64,000 nt of DNA from Anaerolineales bacterium. GTDB taxonomy: Bacteria > Chloroflexota > Anaerolineae > Anaerolineales > RBG-16-64-43. Shown here piece after piece: positions 53,198 to 61,015 of the stretch. Position 1 is the stretch's first letter. Each line of letters opens with the position of its first letter. The DNA is taken from the NCBI GenBank assembly GCA_016928575.1, contig JAFGKK010000015.1, forward strand, positions 44,498 through 108,497, read 5' to 3'. Below the pieces are notes generated by a model. It did not search any database. It had not been told where the DNA came from and was given only the letters and a program-made list of their open reading frames with translations. The translations under genes and the position numbers were made by a program.

Positions 53198-53962
53198 TTA
53201 TACCGCCTCCCCGATCGCGGCCCGGATCCTTTCGGCCATCTTGCCAAACCTGCGCGTGTAAGCCATCTCTTCCCGTCGCGGCCGGGGCAGATCGACGGCC
53301 AGTTCCATCCTCAGCGTACCGGGACGGGATGAGAGCACCAGCACCCGGTCGGCGAGCAGGAGCGCCTCGGGGATCGAATGCGTCACCATCACCACCGTCT
53401 TCCGCTGGGCTTGGGTGATGCGCATCAGCTCGGCGCCCATCCGGTCGCGGGTCATCGCATCCAGCGCCCCGAAGGGTTCGTCAAGCAGCAACACCTCCGG
53501 ATCATGGGCCAGAGCCCGCGCCAGGGCGACGCGCTGGGCCATCCCGCCGGAAAGCTCCCGCGGCAGGCTGTGCTCGAAACCGGACAGCCCGACCAACGCT
53601 GTCAGGCCGGCGACCGTCCGCGCCGCTTGGGCGCGGGATGTGCCGCCCAATTCGAGGGGCAGGCGGATGTTCGCTTCGACGCTCCGCCAAGGCATCAGAT
53701 TCGCCCGTTGGAAGACAAACCCGATCCGCGGCGACGGATTGACGAGTCCCCGGCCTTCGAACAACACCCGCCCTGCCGTCGGACGCAGCAATCCGCCGAG
53801 GAGGCGCAGCAGGGTGCTTTTTCCGCAGCCGGAAGGCCCCGCCACGCAGATGAATTCCTCGCGATGGACGGAAAAAGACACATCGCTGAGCGCCCGCAGC
53901 TCCGTTTCCGGCCCGATGAATTTTGCCGTCAGGCCGATCGCTTCGATGATCGGGGGTCTCAC
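53198..53962 (-). CDS. ABC transporter ATP-binding protein (riboflavin/FMN-regulated)
   Basis: 254 residues. Walker A GPSGCGKSTLLRLLGG near 41-56, Q loop VFQRANLMPW, ABC signature LSGGMAQRVALARAL near 136-150, Walker B VLLLDEPFGALD and H-loop VTHSIPEALLLADR. This is a SsuB/ThiZ/TauB-type importer ATPase. It is the third gene of an operon with a periplasmic NMT1-like binding lipoprotein and a permease behind an FMN riboswitch, so riboflavin import is the predicted role. In the RibXY model only permease and binding protein are named; a shared or dedicated ATPase energises them. Confidence 0.9.
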   Translation of the reverse strand: MRPPIIEAIGLTAKFIGPETELRALSDVSFSVHREEFICVAGPSGCGKSTLLRLLGGLLRPTAGRVLFEGRGLVNPSPRIGFVFQRANLMPWRSVEANIRLPLELGGTSRAQAARTVAGLTALVGLSGFEHSLPRELSGGMAQRVALARALAHDPEVLLLDEPFGALDAMTRDRMGAELMRITQAQRKTVVMVTHSIPEALLLADRVLVLSSRPGTLRMELAVDLPRPRREEMAYTRRFGKMAERIRAAIGEAV

Positions 53963-54034
53963 GCCTCTCCGCCTCCGGAAGCCCTTTCAAGATCGGTCGG
54001 CGATGGTCGATGGTTCCTCGCCGGTTTTCAAACC

Positions 54035-55024
54035 TCACCCGGGCAGGTAATCGTTGGTGAACGCCAGGGTGACGTCGATATCCTCCGTCAACAGACCCAT
54101 CGACTGCAGCGTATCTTCCATGTTTTGCCAGGCGGCCAAATCGCTCCATCCGGGTTGGTCGCCCTTCCAAAACGCGATCGTTTCGTCCAGGACCTGCTTC
54201 TGGATCGGATCGTCCTCCGCCAAGCCTTCGATGTACTTTCGGCAAATGCCGTACGCTTCCTCGGGATCCGCGACCGTGTCTTCCACGGCGCGTAGGATCG
54301 CGCGGATCATCCCGCGCACCAGCTCGGAGCGCCCGGCAAGCGTCTTTTCATTTGTCAGCAATCCGTTCGAAGCCAGGTCGACAAAATCCGCGACCCGGAT
54401 CACGTTCACCGCATAGCCGCGCGCGGCGAGTTGGACGGGTTCGTTGTTGGCGTAGACGACCGCGGCATCCACCTGGCCGGCGACCAGCGCCTCCACCTGG
54501 TTGTATCCGACCACCTCTAAGGCGATTTCCTCCTCGGCGATTCCGGCGGCGTTGAGCAGGGCCCGGTACCCGACGTAGGAAGCTCCGGCCAGGATCGGAA
54601 TGCCGACCTTTTTCCCCTTCAGGTCCTCCATCGTGCGAATTCCGGTTTCTTCAAGGGCGGCGACGGCGACCGGATAATCCCGCCACCAGGCCATGGCATA
54701 CACCACCGGCAGTCCCTGGGCCCGCGCGAGCAGGACCTGTTCCCCGGAAACCACCGCAAACGGCAGTTCTCCGGCGCCGACCAGCGCCACCCCGTCGGTT
54801 TCAAATTTATAATCGAACTCGACCTTAATTCCTTCTTCCTGGAAATACCCCTTCTCCACCGCCACATAGAACGGCGCGAACTGCACGTTGGGTATGTACC
54901 CCATCGGCAATCGGATTTCTTCCAGCGGCCATTGGTCCGGCGTCGGCGTGGATTTCTCTCCGGCGGACGGCGAACAGGCGGCCAGCAGGAGGATGCCGAT
55001 TGTCCCTACCAAAATGCGTTTCAT
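54035..55024 (-). CDS. ribY: Riboflavin-type substrate-binding lipoprotein (NMT1/THI5-like)
   Basis: 329 residues from ATG 55024 (AAGGAGAG). The lipobox is LLAAC at about residue 17. The NMT1/THI5-like fold has LPMGYIPNVQFAPFYVAVEKGYF, then DLKGKKVGIPILAGASYVGYRALL and ALVAGQVDAAVVYANNEPV, matching ThiY/RibY-type proteins. In Chloroflexus such proteins were predicted to bind riboflavin (RibY) on the basis of FMN riboswitches, which is also the case here. Thiamine-precursor (HMP) binding is the main alternative. Confidence 0.85.
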   Translation of the reverse strand: MKRILVGTIGILLLAACSPSAGEKSTPTPDQWPLEEIRLPMGYIPNVQFAPFYVAVEKGYFQEEGIKVEFDYKFETDGVALVGAGELPFAVVSGEQVLLARAQGLPVVYAMAWWRDYPVAVAALEETGIRTMEDLKGKKVGIPILAGASYVGYRALLNAAGIAEEEIALEVVGYNQVEALVAGQVDAAVVYANNEPVQLAARGYAVNVIRVADFVDLASNGLLTNEKTLAGRSELVRGMIRAILRAVEDTVADPEEAYGICRKYIEGLAEDDPIQKQVLDETIAFWKGDQPGWSDLAAWQNMEDTLQSMGLLTEDIDVTLAFTNDYLPG

Positions 55025-55129
55025 TTTCTTTTCTCTCCTTTTATTATGGTTTCTCGTTTCCCCGCACTGGTTTTCTACTCTCTTCTCCCCCACCCCTTTC
55101 CCGGCTGACGGCGGAACAGTGACGGTATT

Positions 55130-55927
55130 TCACTCCCTCCATTTTAGAAAACTTCCTTCCGCCCAGGCGACCAGGGCGTACAGGGATACGGCCATGGCCA
55201 CCAGGGCGAAGATTCCGACGAACACCATTGTGGTGTCGTACTGCCCGCGGGCGACGCTGATCAGGAAACCCAATCCGCGGTCGGGAGCGATGAATTCGCC
55301 GACCACGGCGCCGATGACCGAGAGCGTGGCGCCCACCTTCAATCCGCCGAGCAGGATCGGCAGAGCGGCCGGCAGTTCCAAATGGAGAAAATTCTGCCAA
55401 GGCGTCGCCCCCAGCGAACGCATTAACTCTCGCAGATTCGCCGATACCGACCGCAGCCCGACCACGGTATTAACCAGCACCGGGAAGAATACAATCAGCG
55501 CGCAGATCAGCACCTTGGTGGGCAGGCCGCTTCCCAGCCAGATGAACAGCAGCGGAGCGATCGCCACCACCGGAACGGCCTGCGTGGCGACGATATACGG
55601 CGCGAGAATCCGCTCAGCCAGCCGCGACTTGCTCAACAGGTACCCAATCAGGGCGGCGGCTCCCACGCCGAGCGCCATCCCGGCCAGCACTTCCTCCAGC
55701 GTATAGAGTGCGTGGCGCAGCAGGCTGCCGTCGGCCGCCGCCTCCAAGAAGCGTTCGGCCACGCCGGCCGGTCCGGGAAGGATGAAGGCGGGCAATCCGG
55801 ATAACGCGGCAGCCGCCTGCCAGGCGATTCCGCAGGCAGCGATCGCCGCCATAACGGGGAGCGCTCGGATTGCGGAGGATTTTCTAACGCGCACCGCGGT
55901 GGGTTTTCCCAATTCGAATCCTGACAT
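55130..55927 (-). CDS. ribX: ABC transporter permease (riboflavin/FMN-regulated)
   Basis: 265 residues with six helices. The BPD_transp_1 domain has the EAA loop near MRSLGATPWQNFLHLELPAALPILLGGLKVGATLSVIGAVVGE. It is the first gene after the riboswitch-terminator, 156 nt from it. By context it is RibX, the permease partner of RibY. SsuC-type sulfonate permeases have the same architecture, so the assignment rests on the riboswitch. Confidence 0.85.
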   Translation of the reverse strand: MSGFELGKPTAVRVRKSSAIRALPVMAAIAACGIAWQAAAALSGLPAFILPGPAGVAERFLEAAADGSLLRHALYTLEEVLAGMALGVGAAALIGYLLSKSRLAERILAPYIVATQAVPVVAIAPLLFIWLGSGLPTKVLICALIVFFPVLVNTVVGLRSVSANLRELMRSLGATPWQNFLHLELPAALPILLGGLKVGATLSVIGAVVGEFIAPDRGLGFLISVARGQYDTTMVFVGIFALVAMAVSLYALVAWAEGSFLKWRE

Positions 55928-55951
55928 CTTGCGTTCCCGTTTGCCTCCCTT

Positions 55952-55972
55952 ACACCGCCAAGGCGCAAAGAG
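55952..55972 (+). repeat. Short dispersed CCGCCAAGGCGCAAAG motif
   Basis: CACCGCCAAGGCGCAAAG lies within the leader between the riboswitch terminator and ribX. The word also occurs (either strand, imperfect) at 10761, 14229 and 16321. Confidence 0.4.
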
Positions 55973-56082
55973 CGCCGTGGCAACTATGGAAGAAGGCTTC
56001 CTCGCGGCCTTCGCCGATTCGCGGTGGAAGGTTCGTTTCCTCTTTCGGCGGCACTCCGGTTCGTTGCGATGGATTGCTTAAG

Positions 56083-56113
56083 AAAAAACCCCGAAACCTT
56101 TTGGGCTTCGGGG
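56083..56113 (-). terminator. Riboswitch-associated terminator
   Basis: Minus strand CCCCGAAGCC, short loop, then GGTTTCGGGG followed by TTTTTTCTT. It lies about 25 nt downstream of the FMN aptamer and is the likely OFF-state expression platform. Confidence 0.85.
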
Positions 56114-56138
56114 TCCGGAAATCATCCGTGCAGAAACG

Positions 56139-56296
56139 ACCTTCTTTCATCCCGACTGTACGGTCGGCTCCGGCTTCTCACCGGATCATGCCCGTGCGGA
56201 AATTCCGCACCGGCTCGCGGGCTTGCCGGCATTTCGCCGGCTTACCGCCGATCGGGAATTGGGCCAGCCTGCGGCCCTCACCCGGCCCCGAAGGAT
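56139..56296 (-). ncRNA. FMN riboswitch (RFN element)
   Basis: Read on the minus strand, the conserved aptamer words occur in order: CCTTCGGGGCCGGGTG, ATTCCCGATCGGCGGTAA, AAGCCCGCGAGCC, ATCCGGTGAGAAGCCGGAGC, CGACCGTACAGTCGGGATG and AAAGAAGG, with CCTTC / GAAGG closing P1. An intrinsic terminator follows, so FMN binding should reduce expression of the downstream ABC transporter. Confidence 0.95.
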
Positions 56297-56310
56297 ATGG
56301 ATTTGTGCCG

Positions 56311-56319
56311 ATTATACCA
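56311..56319 (-). promoter_or_regulatory. Extended -10 promoter of the riboswitch operon
   Basis: TGGTATAAT on the minus strand (TATAAT 56316-56311), 15 nt upstream of the aptamer. The TG-n-TATAAT layout fits an extended -10 promoter; no clear -35. Confidence 0.6.
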
Positions 56320-56378
56320 TCCGCTTGCTGTGCCGGCCTGCCGGGCGGTCCGAAGCCGCCCATTTCCAACCCGGGGGA

Positions 56379-56615
56379 TTACGAAGCCCCTCCGGGGCCA
56401 AGTTTATTTTCCGCCACGAAAGCCAGGATGACCGCAAAGACCATCACGATCAGCGATTCGGTAAACCCTCGAACAAGCGCGAATTCACTGACCACTACGG
56501 TGAGGATGACGACAAGATGGATCCAGCGTTTGGCGGCGATCCATCGCCGGAGTTGGTAGAAGGCCAGGATGATCCCGGCGCCGATCATGATGAAGGCGAT
56601 GAAGATATCCCACAT
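56379..56615 (-). CDS. Small membrane protein of unknown function
   Basis: 78 residues from ATG 56615 (AAGGAGGAT six nt upstream; the longer frame to 56753 is out of character and overlaps recN). Two or three helices: about 3-20, 31-50 and 52-70. Sequence such as DIFIAFIMIGAGIILAFYQLRRWI has no domain match that I recognise. It sits between recN and the FMN-controlled operon; the riboswitch promoter lies just after it. Confidence 0.7.
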   Translation of the reverse strand: MWDIFIAFIMIGAGIILAFYQLRRWIAAKRWIHLVVILTVVVSEFALVRGFTESLIVMVFAVILAFVAENKLGPGGAS

Positions 56616-56715
56616 CGCATATCCTCCTTGTTCGGTTCTCCCGTTGGACCGGAGGCAGACGCCGGTCGCAATGGCCGTACCGTGGAATTCCGATCCGGAG
56701 AAACGCGCACGGCGG

Positions 56716-58455
56716 CTATCCCGCCTGCCGGGAAGCCTGCTTCTCCTGCTCAACCAATTGAAGGATTTCTTCAGCCGATTCGCGGGTGGTTTCCGAAAGG
56801 GTTCCCAGCATCGCCGCCAGCTCGGCGATGCGATCCCGTGCGTGCAGAAGCTTCGCTTGCGTTTGGGTGCGTTTTCCCAGCACCGATTTCTCCACCCGCA
56901 AATGCCGGTCGCCGTAGGCGGCCAGTTGCGGGAGGTGCGTCACGCAGAAGACCTGGTGCCGCGGCGCCAGCCGCCAAAGCTTGCGGCCGACGACCATCCC
57001 CACCCGGCCGCCGATGCCCTGGTCGATCTCGTCGAAGATCAGCGTGGGCGTGCGGTCCGCCCGGGCCAGCACGCTTTTTAAGGCCAGCATCAAGCGCGAG
57101 GTTTCTCCGCCGGAGGCCACCTTGGCGAGCGGTTTGAGTCCCTCGCCGGGATTGGGCGCGACCAGGAACTCCACGCTGTCCAATCCCGTGGAATCAAACG
57201 CGATTCGCTTTCCGCCGACGATCGCTCCGTCCGGGCTTTCCGTCCAGTGCCGGTCCACGGCGAACTTCGCCCCTTCCATACGAAGTTCCGAGAGTTCGGC
57301 TTCGATGCCGCGGGCCAGCGTTTCCGCCGCCTGGGCCCGCAACTCGGAAAGCTCCGCCCCTTGCCGGCCGATTTCCCGAAGCAGGGCCTGCTCGCGGCCT
57401 TCCAACTCCGCCCGCCGCTCGTCCGCGTGGGTGATGCTTTCCAGCTCGCGCTTGGCTTGTTCGGCGTGGGCTTGCACCGCCTCCAGCGTATCGCCGTACT
57501 TGCGTTTGAGGGTCCGCAGGAGTTCGACGCGCTCTTCCACCAGCTCCAGGCGCTTTGGGTTGAATTCGATCGAATCCCGGTAGGCGCGAAGCCCCTTCGA
57601 AAGCTCGGCGGCCTGATCCAAAACCGCCTGGGCGTTTTCACTCTCCCCCTTCAGCGCCGGGTCGATCTTCGCCAAGGCCGCCAGGACCTGCGCCGCCTGG
57701 CCGAGGGATGTGGTCGCCGGATGAAGCTCCTCCTCGTCGGAATCCAGCGCAAGGAGGGCTTGGTCGGAAAGCGTCGCCAATTGTTCTGCGTTCGCCAAGC
57801 GGGTGCGTTCTTCCAGCAGGCCGGTTTCCTCCCCCGGCCGAATCCGCGCCGCCTCGATCTCGCCGATCTGGTAAGTGAGCATGTCGGTTTTTCGGGCGGC
57901 GTCGCGCTCCCCGGCCCGGATCTGTTCGAGTTCTTCGCGAACGGCCTTCAGCATTTCCGCCTGCAGGGAGAATTCCCTTCGCCGCTCCTCCAAGCCGGCG
58001 AACCGGTCGAGCAGCCGCAGGTGCTCGCGCGTGCGCAGCAGGGAAAGATGCTCGGATTGGCCGTGGACGTCGATCAGCAGTTGGCTTACTTCGCGGAGGA
58101 TGGCCAAGTTCACCGCCCGCCCGTTCACCCTGACGATGTTGCGCCCCCCGCGCCGGACCTCCCGGCCGAGGGTGACGGCGCTGTCCCCCTCCCACAACCC
58201 TTCGGCTTCCAGAATTCCGCGGACTTCGTCGAGGATCCCGCCTTGGAGTTGGAAATCCGCCTCCACCGAGGCGGTCTCCTCGCCGGACCGGATCACGTTG
58301 GCGTCGCCCCGTCCGCCGAGCAGCAATTCAATCGCGTCGACGATGATGGATTTGCCCGCGCCGGTCTCGCCGGTGAGTACGATCAACCCCGGCTCGAACC
58401 GCAGGGTCAGTTCCTCGATGATCGCAAAATTGCGGATGCGGAGTTCCCGCAGCAT
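56716..58455 (-). CDS. recN: DNA repair protein RecN
   Basis: 579 residues. SMC-like layout: N-terminal head half with Walker A TGETGAGKSIIVDAI near 30-44, long helical coiled-coil arms (about 150-370), and the C-terminal head half with signature ASGGETSRLMLALKSVLA and Walker B TLIFDEIDQGIGG near 500. RecN acts early in double-strand-break repair with RecA. It is the last gene of the nadK run, starting 30 nt after the DUF3592 stop. The arms contain the usual high Glu/Ala content. Confidence 0.96.
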   Translation of the reverse strand: MLRELRIRNFAIIEELTLRFEPGLIVLTGETGAGKSIIVDAIELLLGGRGDANVIRSGEETASVEADFQLQGGILDEVRGILEAEGLWEGDSAVTLGREVRRGGRNIVRVNGRAVNLAILREVSQLLIDVHGQSEHLSLLRTREHLRLLDRFAGLEERRREFSLQAEMLKAVREELEQIRAGERDAARKTDMLTYQIGEIEAARIRPGEETGLLEERTRLANAEQLATLSDQALLALDSDEEELHPATTSLGQAAQVLAALAKIDPALKGESENAQAVLDQAAELSKGLRAYRDSIEFNPKRLELVEERVELLRTLKRKYGDTLEAVQAHAEQAKRELESITHADERRAELEGREQALLREIGRQGAELSELRAQAAETLARGIEAELSELRMEGAKFAVDRHWTESPDGAIVGGKRIAFDSTGLDSVEFLVAPNPGEGLKPLAKVASGGETSRLMLALKSVLARADRTPTLIFDEIDQGIGGRVGMVVGRKLWRLAPRHQVFCVTHLPQLAAYGDRHLRVEKSVLGKRTQTQAKLLHARDRIAELAAMLGTLSETTRESAEEILQLVEQEKQASRQAG

Positions 58456-58485
58456 ATGCGGTGCCGGCTCCTTCCCGGAAAACGC

Positions 58486-58956
58486 CTATCCCGCTCCCCA
58501 CAACAATCCAAACAGGGCAAGCAGTCCGCCGAACACCATCCAGGCGATGCTTGCCCTGTAGTTTTTCGCGGTTTTCTCGATCTCCAAATAGCATTCGCGG
58601 ACGTTCTCCGGATGATGGCGGACGGTCACCGCCCCTCCCGCCGGGTAGCGCGCGGCGATCCGGTCCGCCTCGTCCTTGCTGTACAGATGGCGCGGCAGGG
58701 AAACCGCGGAGCCGAAATGCAATTGGCCGCCGGTGCGGAATTGATAGTTTATCGAGATGTCGTATTGAATGATTTCCTTCCCCGATCGAATCTTCAGCGG
58801 CGGCTGCGGCACGACCTCCAACGAGGTCACGGTCCCCGGAACCTGCGGCCATGCCTCCCGAGCTTGGTCAAGCATACGCGCCTTGCGGGCGGGGAAGAAC
58901 ACACCGGCTCCGAGCAGAACCATCACCACGCCGAAGATGATTAGACTGGGTCCCAT
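58486..58956 (-). CDS. DUF3592 family membrane protein
   Basis: 156 residues with helices at about 3-22 and 132-152 and between them an outside or cytosolic beta-rich domain containing WPQVPGTVTSLEVV, YDISINYQFRTGG and AARYPAGGAVTVRHHPENVRECYLE. These are the DUF3592 signatures. Function unknown. It lies between a zinc-ribbon membrane gene (21 nt upstream) and recN. Confidence 0.86.
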   Translation of the reverse strand: MGPSLIIFGVVMVLLGAGVFFPARKARMLDQAREAWPQVPGTVTSLEVVPQPPLKIRSGKEIIQYDISINYQFRTGGQLHFGSAVSLPRHLYSKDEADRIAARYPAGGAVTVRHHPENVRECYLEIEKTAKNYRASIAWMVFGGLLALFGLLWGAG

Positions 58957-58977
58957 ATTTGCGCCTCCCCTTCCTCC

Positions 58978-59514
58978 CTATAGGATTCGAACGCCCTTCA
59001 TATTCGCCGCCAAGACCCCGACCGCGATGATCATGTATGCCCCCGGCCACAACAGCTGAAATCCCAGTGCGAACAATCCCTCGGCGCCGACCTGCCCCCA
59101 GGAGACCAAGACCAGCGCCAAGGTTGGAATCATGATCGGCAGGCTTCCCGCGACCCCGCCCGCCACCGCCGCCAGCCAGAGGTATTTGTTGCGCCGGTGC
59201 CGGACCGCCCAAGCAACGGCCCGGGCCGCGATGGAGCCGGCAAATGCGGCGACGAACAAAATGAAGAAACCGATGAAGGCACTCAGAATGGAACCTGCCC
59301 CGCAGACCAACGCCGCCGCGACGAACGCCACAGGAAAATCGTACCATTTCGACGTATCAAAGATCTTCTGTTGTTCCCGGACGCATTGCCGACAGCGGTA
59401 CCCGACCGGGGTTCGGACGGCGCATTGTGTGCAGATCGGCTGACCGCAACGGTTGCAGCGCAGTGAAGTGGGTCGCCCGGGATGATATGCGCAAGTCAAC
59501 GTTTGTTCGTCCAT
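58978..59514 (-). CDS. Membrane protein with N-terminal B-box-like zinc finger
   Basis: 178 residues. The N-terminal zinc-binding region has CAYHPGRPTSLRCNRCGQPICTQC..YRCRQC, a B-box or DUF-type zinc ribbon layout with two sites. Four to five helices follow. The same head is found in Chloroflexota rhomboid-like proteins, but no rhomboid catalytic GxSG is visible here. It starts 15 nt after the nadK stop and is followed by DUF3592 and recN. Confidence 0.8.
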   Translation of the reverse strand: MDEQTLTCAYHPGRPTSLRCNRCGQPICTQCAVRTPVGYRCRQCVREQQKIFDTSKWYDFPVAFVAAALVCGAGSILSAFIGFFILFVAAFAGSIAARAVAWAVRHRRNKYLWLAAVAGGVAGSLPIMIPTLALVLVSWGQVGAEGLFALGFQLLWPGAYMIIAVGVLAANMKGVRIL

Positions 59515-59529
59515 GGCGTCGTTCCGATG

Positions 59530-60402
59530 TTATCTTCCGGTTTGCGGATTCCTGTTCAATCGGGCGGCGATGTTGCGGTAAAAATACCCCCGCCCCTGGG
59601 CGCGGATGAACCGCGCCGACAGTTCGGAAGACCGGATGGCGATCCGGTCGCCGTCCAAGACTTCCTCCTGATGCTGGCCGTCGCAGGAGAGCACCGCCGG
59701 CGATCCGGTGTGGACCCGGATTTGCACCTCGGCCCCGTCGGGCAGAACGATGGCGCGCTCCACCGATAAGTGCGGGGCTACCGGGATCAGCAGGATGTTG
59801 CGCAGTTCGGGCGGAAGAATCGGCCCCCCGGCCGCCAGCGCATACGCCGTGGAACCGGTCGGCGTGGCGGTGATCAATCCGTCCGCGGCGTAGGTGGTGA
59901 GCGGCTGGCCGTCGACCGTGGTTTCCATCCGGACCACCTTTAACCCGCCCGCGCGGTTGACTGAGCATTCGTTGATCACATCCCACTCCCCCAGGCATTC
60001 TTCATCCCGTTCCTGTTTCACATGCAGCATCATCCGAATCTCGATCCAGTATCTGCCCGCCAGAACCCGCTCCAAGCCGGATTTCCAATTGTTGCGCTCG
60101 AACTCCGCCAGAAAACCCAGTCGGCCGAGATTCACCCCCAGGACCGAGATCGCTTTCCGTGCACAGGCGTGGCTGACCCTCAGCATGGTGCCGTCTCCCC
60201 CAAGGGCGACCACCATGTCGAAGCCTTCCGCCCTTACCGCAGCCGGAAAATCCTTCTGCGACCAGCTTCCCACGGCGGATGCGGGCGCGGCGGATTTTAT
60301 GAATCCGCCGATTTCCCGGGTGATGGATTCAGCATCCGAAATCACCGGATTGAACACCAGCGCGATCCGCTGGGGGATGGGGCGCGGCAATTGGTCCGTC
60401 AT
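59530..60402 (-). CDS. nadK: NAD kinase
   Basis: 290 residues. The GGDGTML motif is near 68-74, with NECSV and ATPTGSTAYALAAGGP near 180-195, the NAD-binding signature (NxE and the TGSTAY loop). It phosphorylates NAD to NADP in the cytoplasm. It is the first gene of a four-gene run nadK, zinc-ribbon membrane, DUF3592, recN, each 15 to 30 nt apart. TATAAT lies 11 nt before the ATG with no good ribosome site. Confidence 0.95.
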   Translation of the reverse strand: MTDQLPRPIPQRIALVFNPVISDAESITREIGGFIKSAAPASAVGSWSQKDFPAAVRAEGFDMVVALGGDGTMLRVSHACARKAISVLGVNLGRLGFLAEFERNNWKSGLERVLAGRYWIEIRMMLHVKQERDEECLGEWDVINECSVNRAGGLKVVRMETTVDGQPLTTYAADGLITATPTGSTAYALAAGGPILPPELRNILLIPVAPHLSVERAIVLPDGAEVQIRVHTGSPAVLSCDGQHQEEVLDGDRIAIRSSELSARFIRAQGRGYFYRNIAARLNRNPQTGR

Positions 60403-60413
60403 AGGATGAATAA

Positions 60414-60419
60414 ATTATA
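60414..60419 (-). promoter_or_regulatory. -10 box of nadK
   Basis: TATAAT on the minus strand, 11 nt before ATG 60402, giving a leader of only a few nucleotides. Confidence 0.5.
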
Positions 60420-60439
60420 GCAGGAGAAACGGAGGCCAA

Positions 60440-61015
60440 TTACGCCAGCCGCTGGTCGCAGGAATCCCGGTATCCGCAGGCGCGGCAGCGGTTGGCTTCC
60501 GAATGGGAGCGGTCCACCACCGCAGCGGATAAATCCCTGCGCATCTCCTCCGTAATCGCCGCAACCTCATCCAGCAGATTCTGGGTGAAGGGGATTTCCA
60601 CGGCCCGATCCCGGTATTTGAGAATTCCGTACGGCGGGACGCGTCCGAAATGCTCCCGGACGAGGATGGCGTAGGCGGCCAATTGGAAGAGGTGCGAGGG
60701 ATAGGGCGTAAGGGGCGCCAGGCCCGATTTCACTTCGATCGGAATGATCCTTCCGCCCTGGTTGATCAGATAATCCGGCCGGCCCACGAGCGAGTAATTC
60801 GGGGAAAACAGAGTCCCTTCCGGTTTCCGCAGATGCCCGGTGTCGATATGGATCACGCGCCCGCTCGGAAGCGCCAGACGCCTGCGCTGCCAAGCCGAGA
60901 TTCCCCATAGGACCAGGGCGCAGATCAACAACGCCAGCGCGATTCCGAGAACCCACATCCTGCGTCTCTTTCCGCATCGCCGCAATCGGAGGACCGCCGC
61001 AAGCCGGCGGATCAT
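60440..61015 (-). CDS. Membrane-anchored Cas4/Dna2-like PD-(D/E)XK nuclease
   Basis: 191 residues from ATG 61015, overlapping the rlmB stop by ATGA; longer frames run through rlmB. One helix at about 20-42 anchors it. The nuclease core has GRPDYLINQ (Asp81) and IPIEVKSG (Glu94, Lys96), followed by a QLAAYAILV helix that fits Cas4 motif. C-terminal cysteines C177, C180 and C186 form the CxxC...C half of an Fe-S cluster site, but the usual N-terminal Cys-containing helix is missing or replaced by the anchor. No cas genes or CRISPR array are near, so this is a solo Cas4-like nuclease, perhaps for repair. Confidence 0.82.
   Translation of the reverse strand: MIRRLAAVLRLRRCGKRRRMWVLGIALALLICALVLWGISAWQRRRLALPSGRVIHIDTGHLRKPEGTLFSPNYSLVGRPDYLINQGGRIIPIEVKSGLAPLTPYPSHLFQLAAYAILVREHFGRVPPYGILKYRDRAVEIPFTQNLLDEVAAITEEMRRDLSAAVVDRSHSEANRCRACGYRDSCDQRLA

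Noticed and set aside
56139..56296. TPP riboswitch, expected for an NMT1/THI5-like transporter
   Set aside because: The conserved words match the RFN/FMN aptamer; no CUGAGA or ACCUGAUCUGGAUAAUGCCAGCG-like TPP core is present.
57247..58944. 565-codon plus-strand ORF opposite recN
   Set aside because: Antisense to RecN with all its motifs; no start signal.
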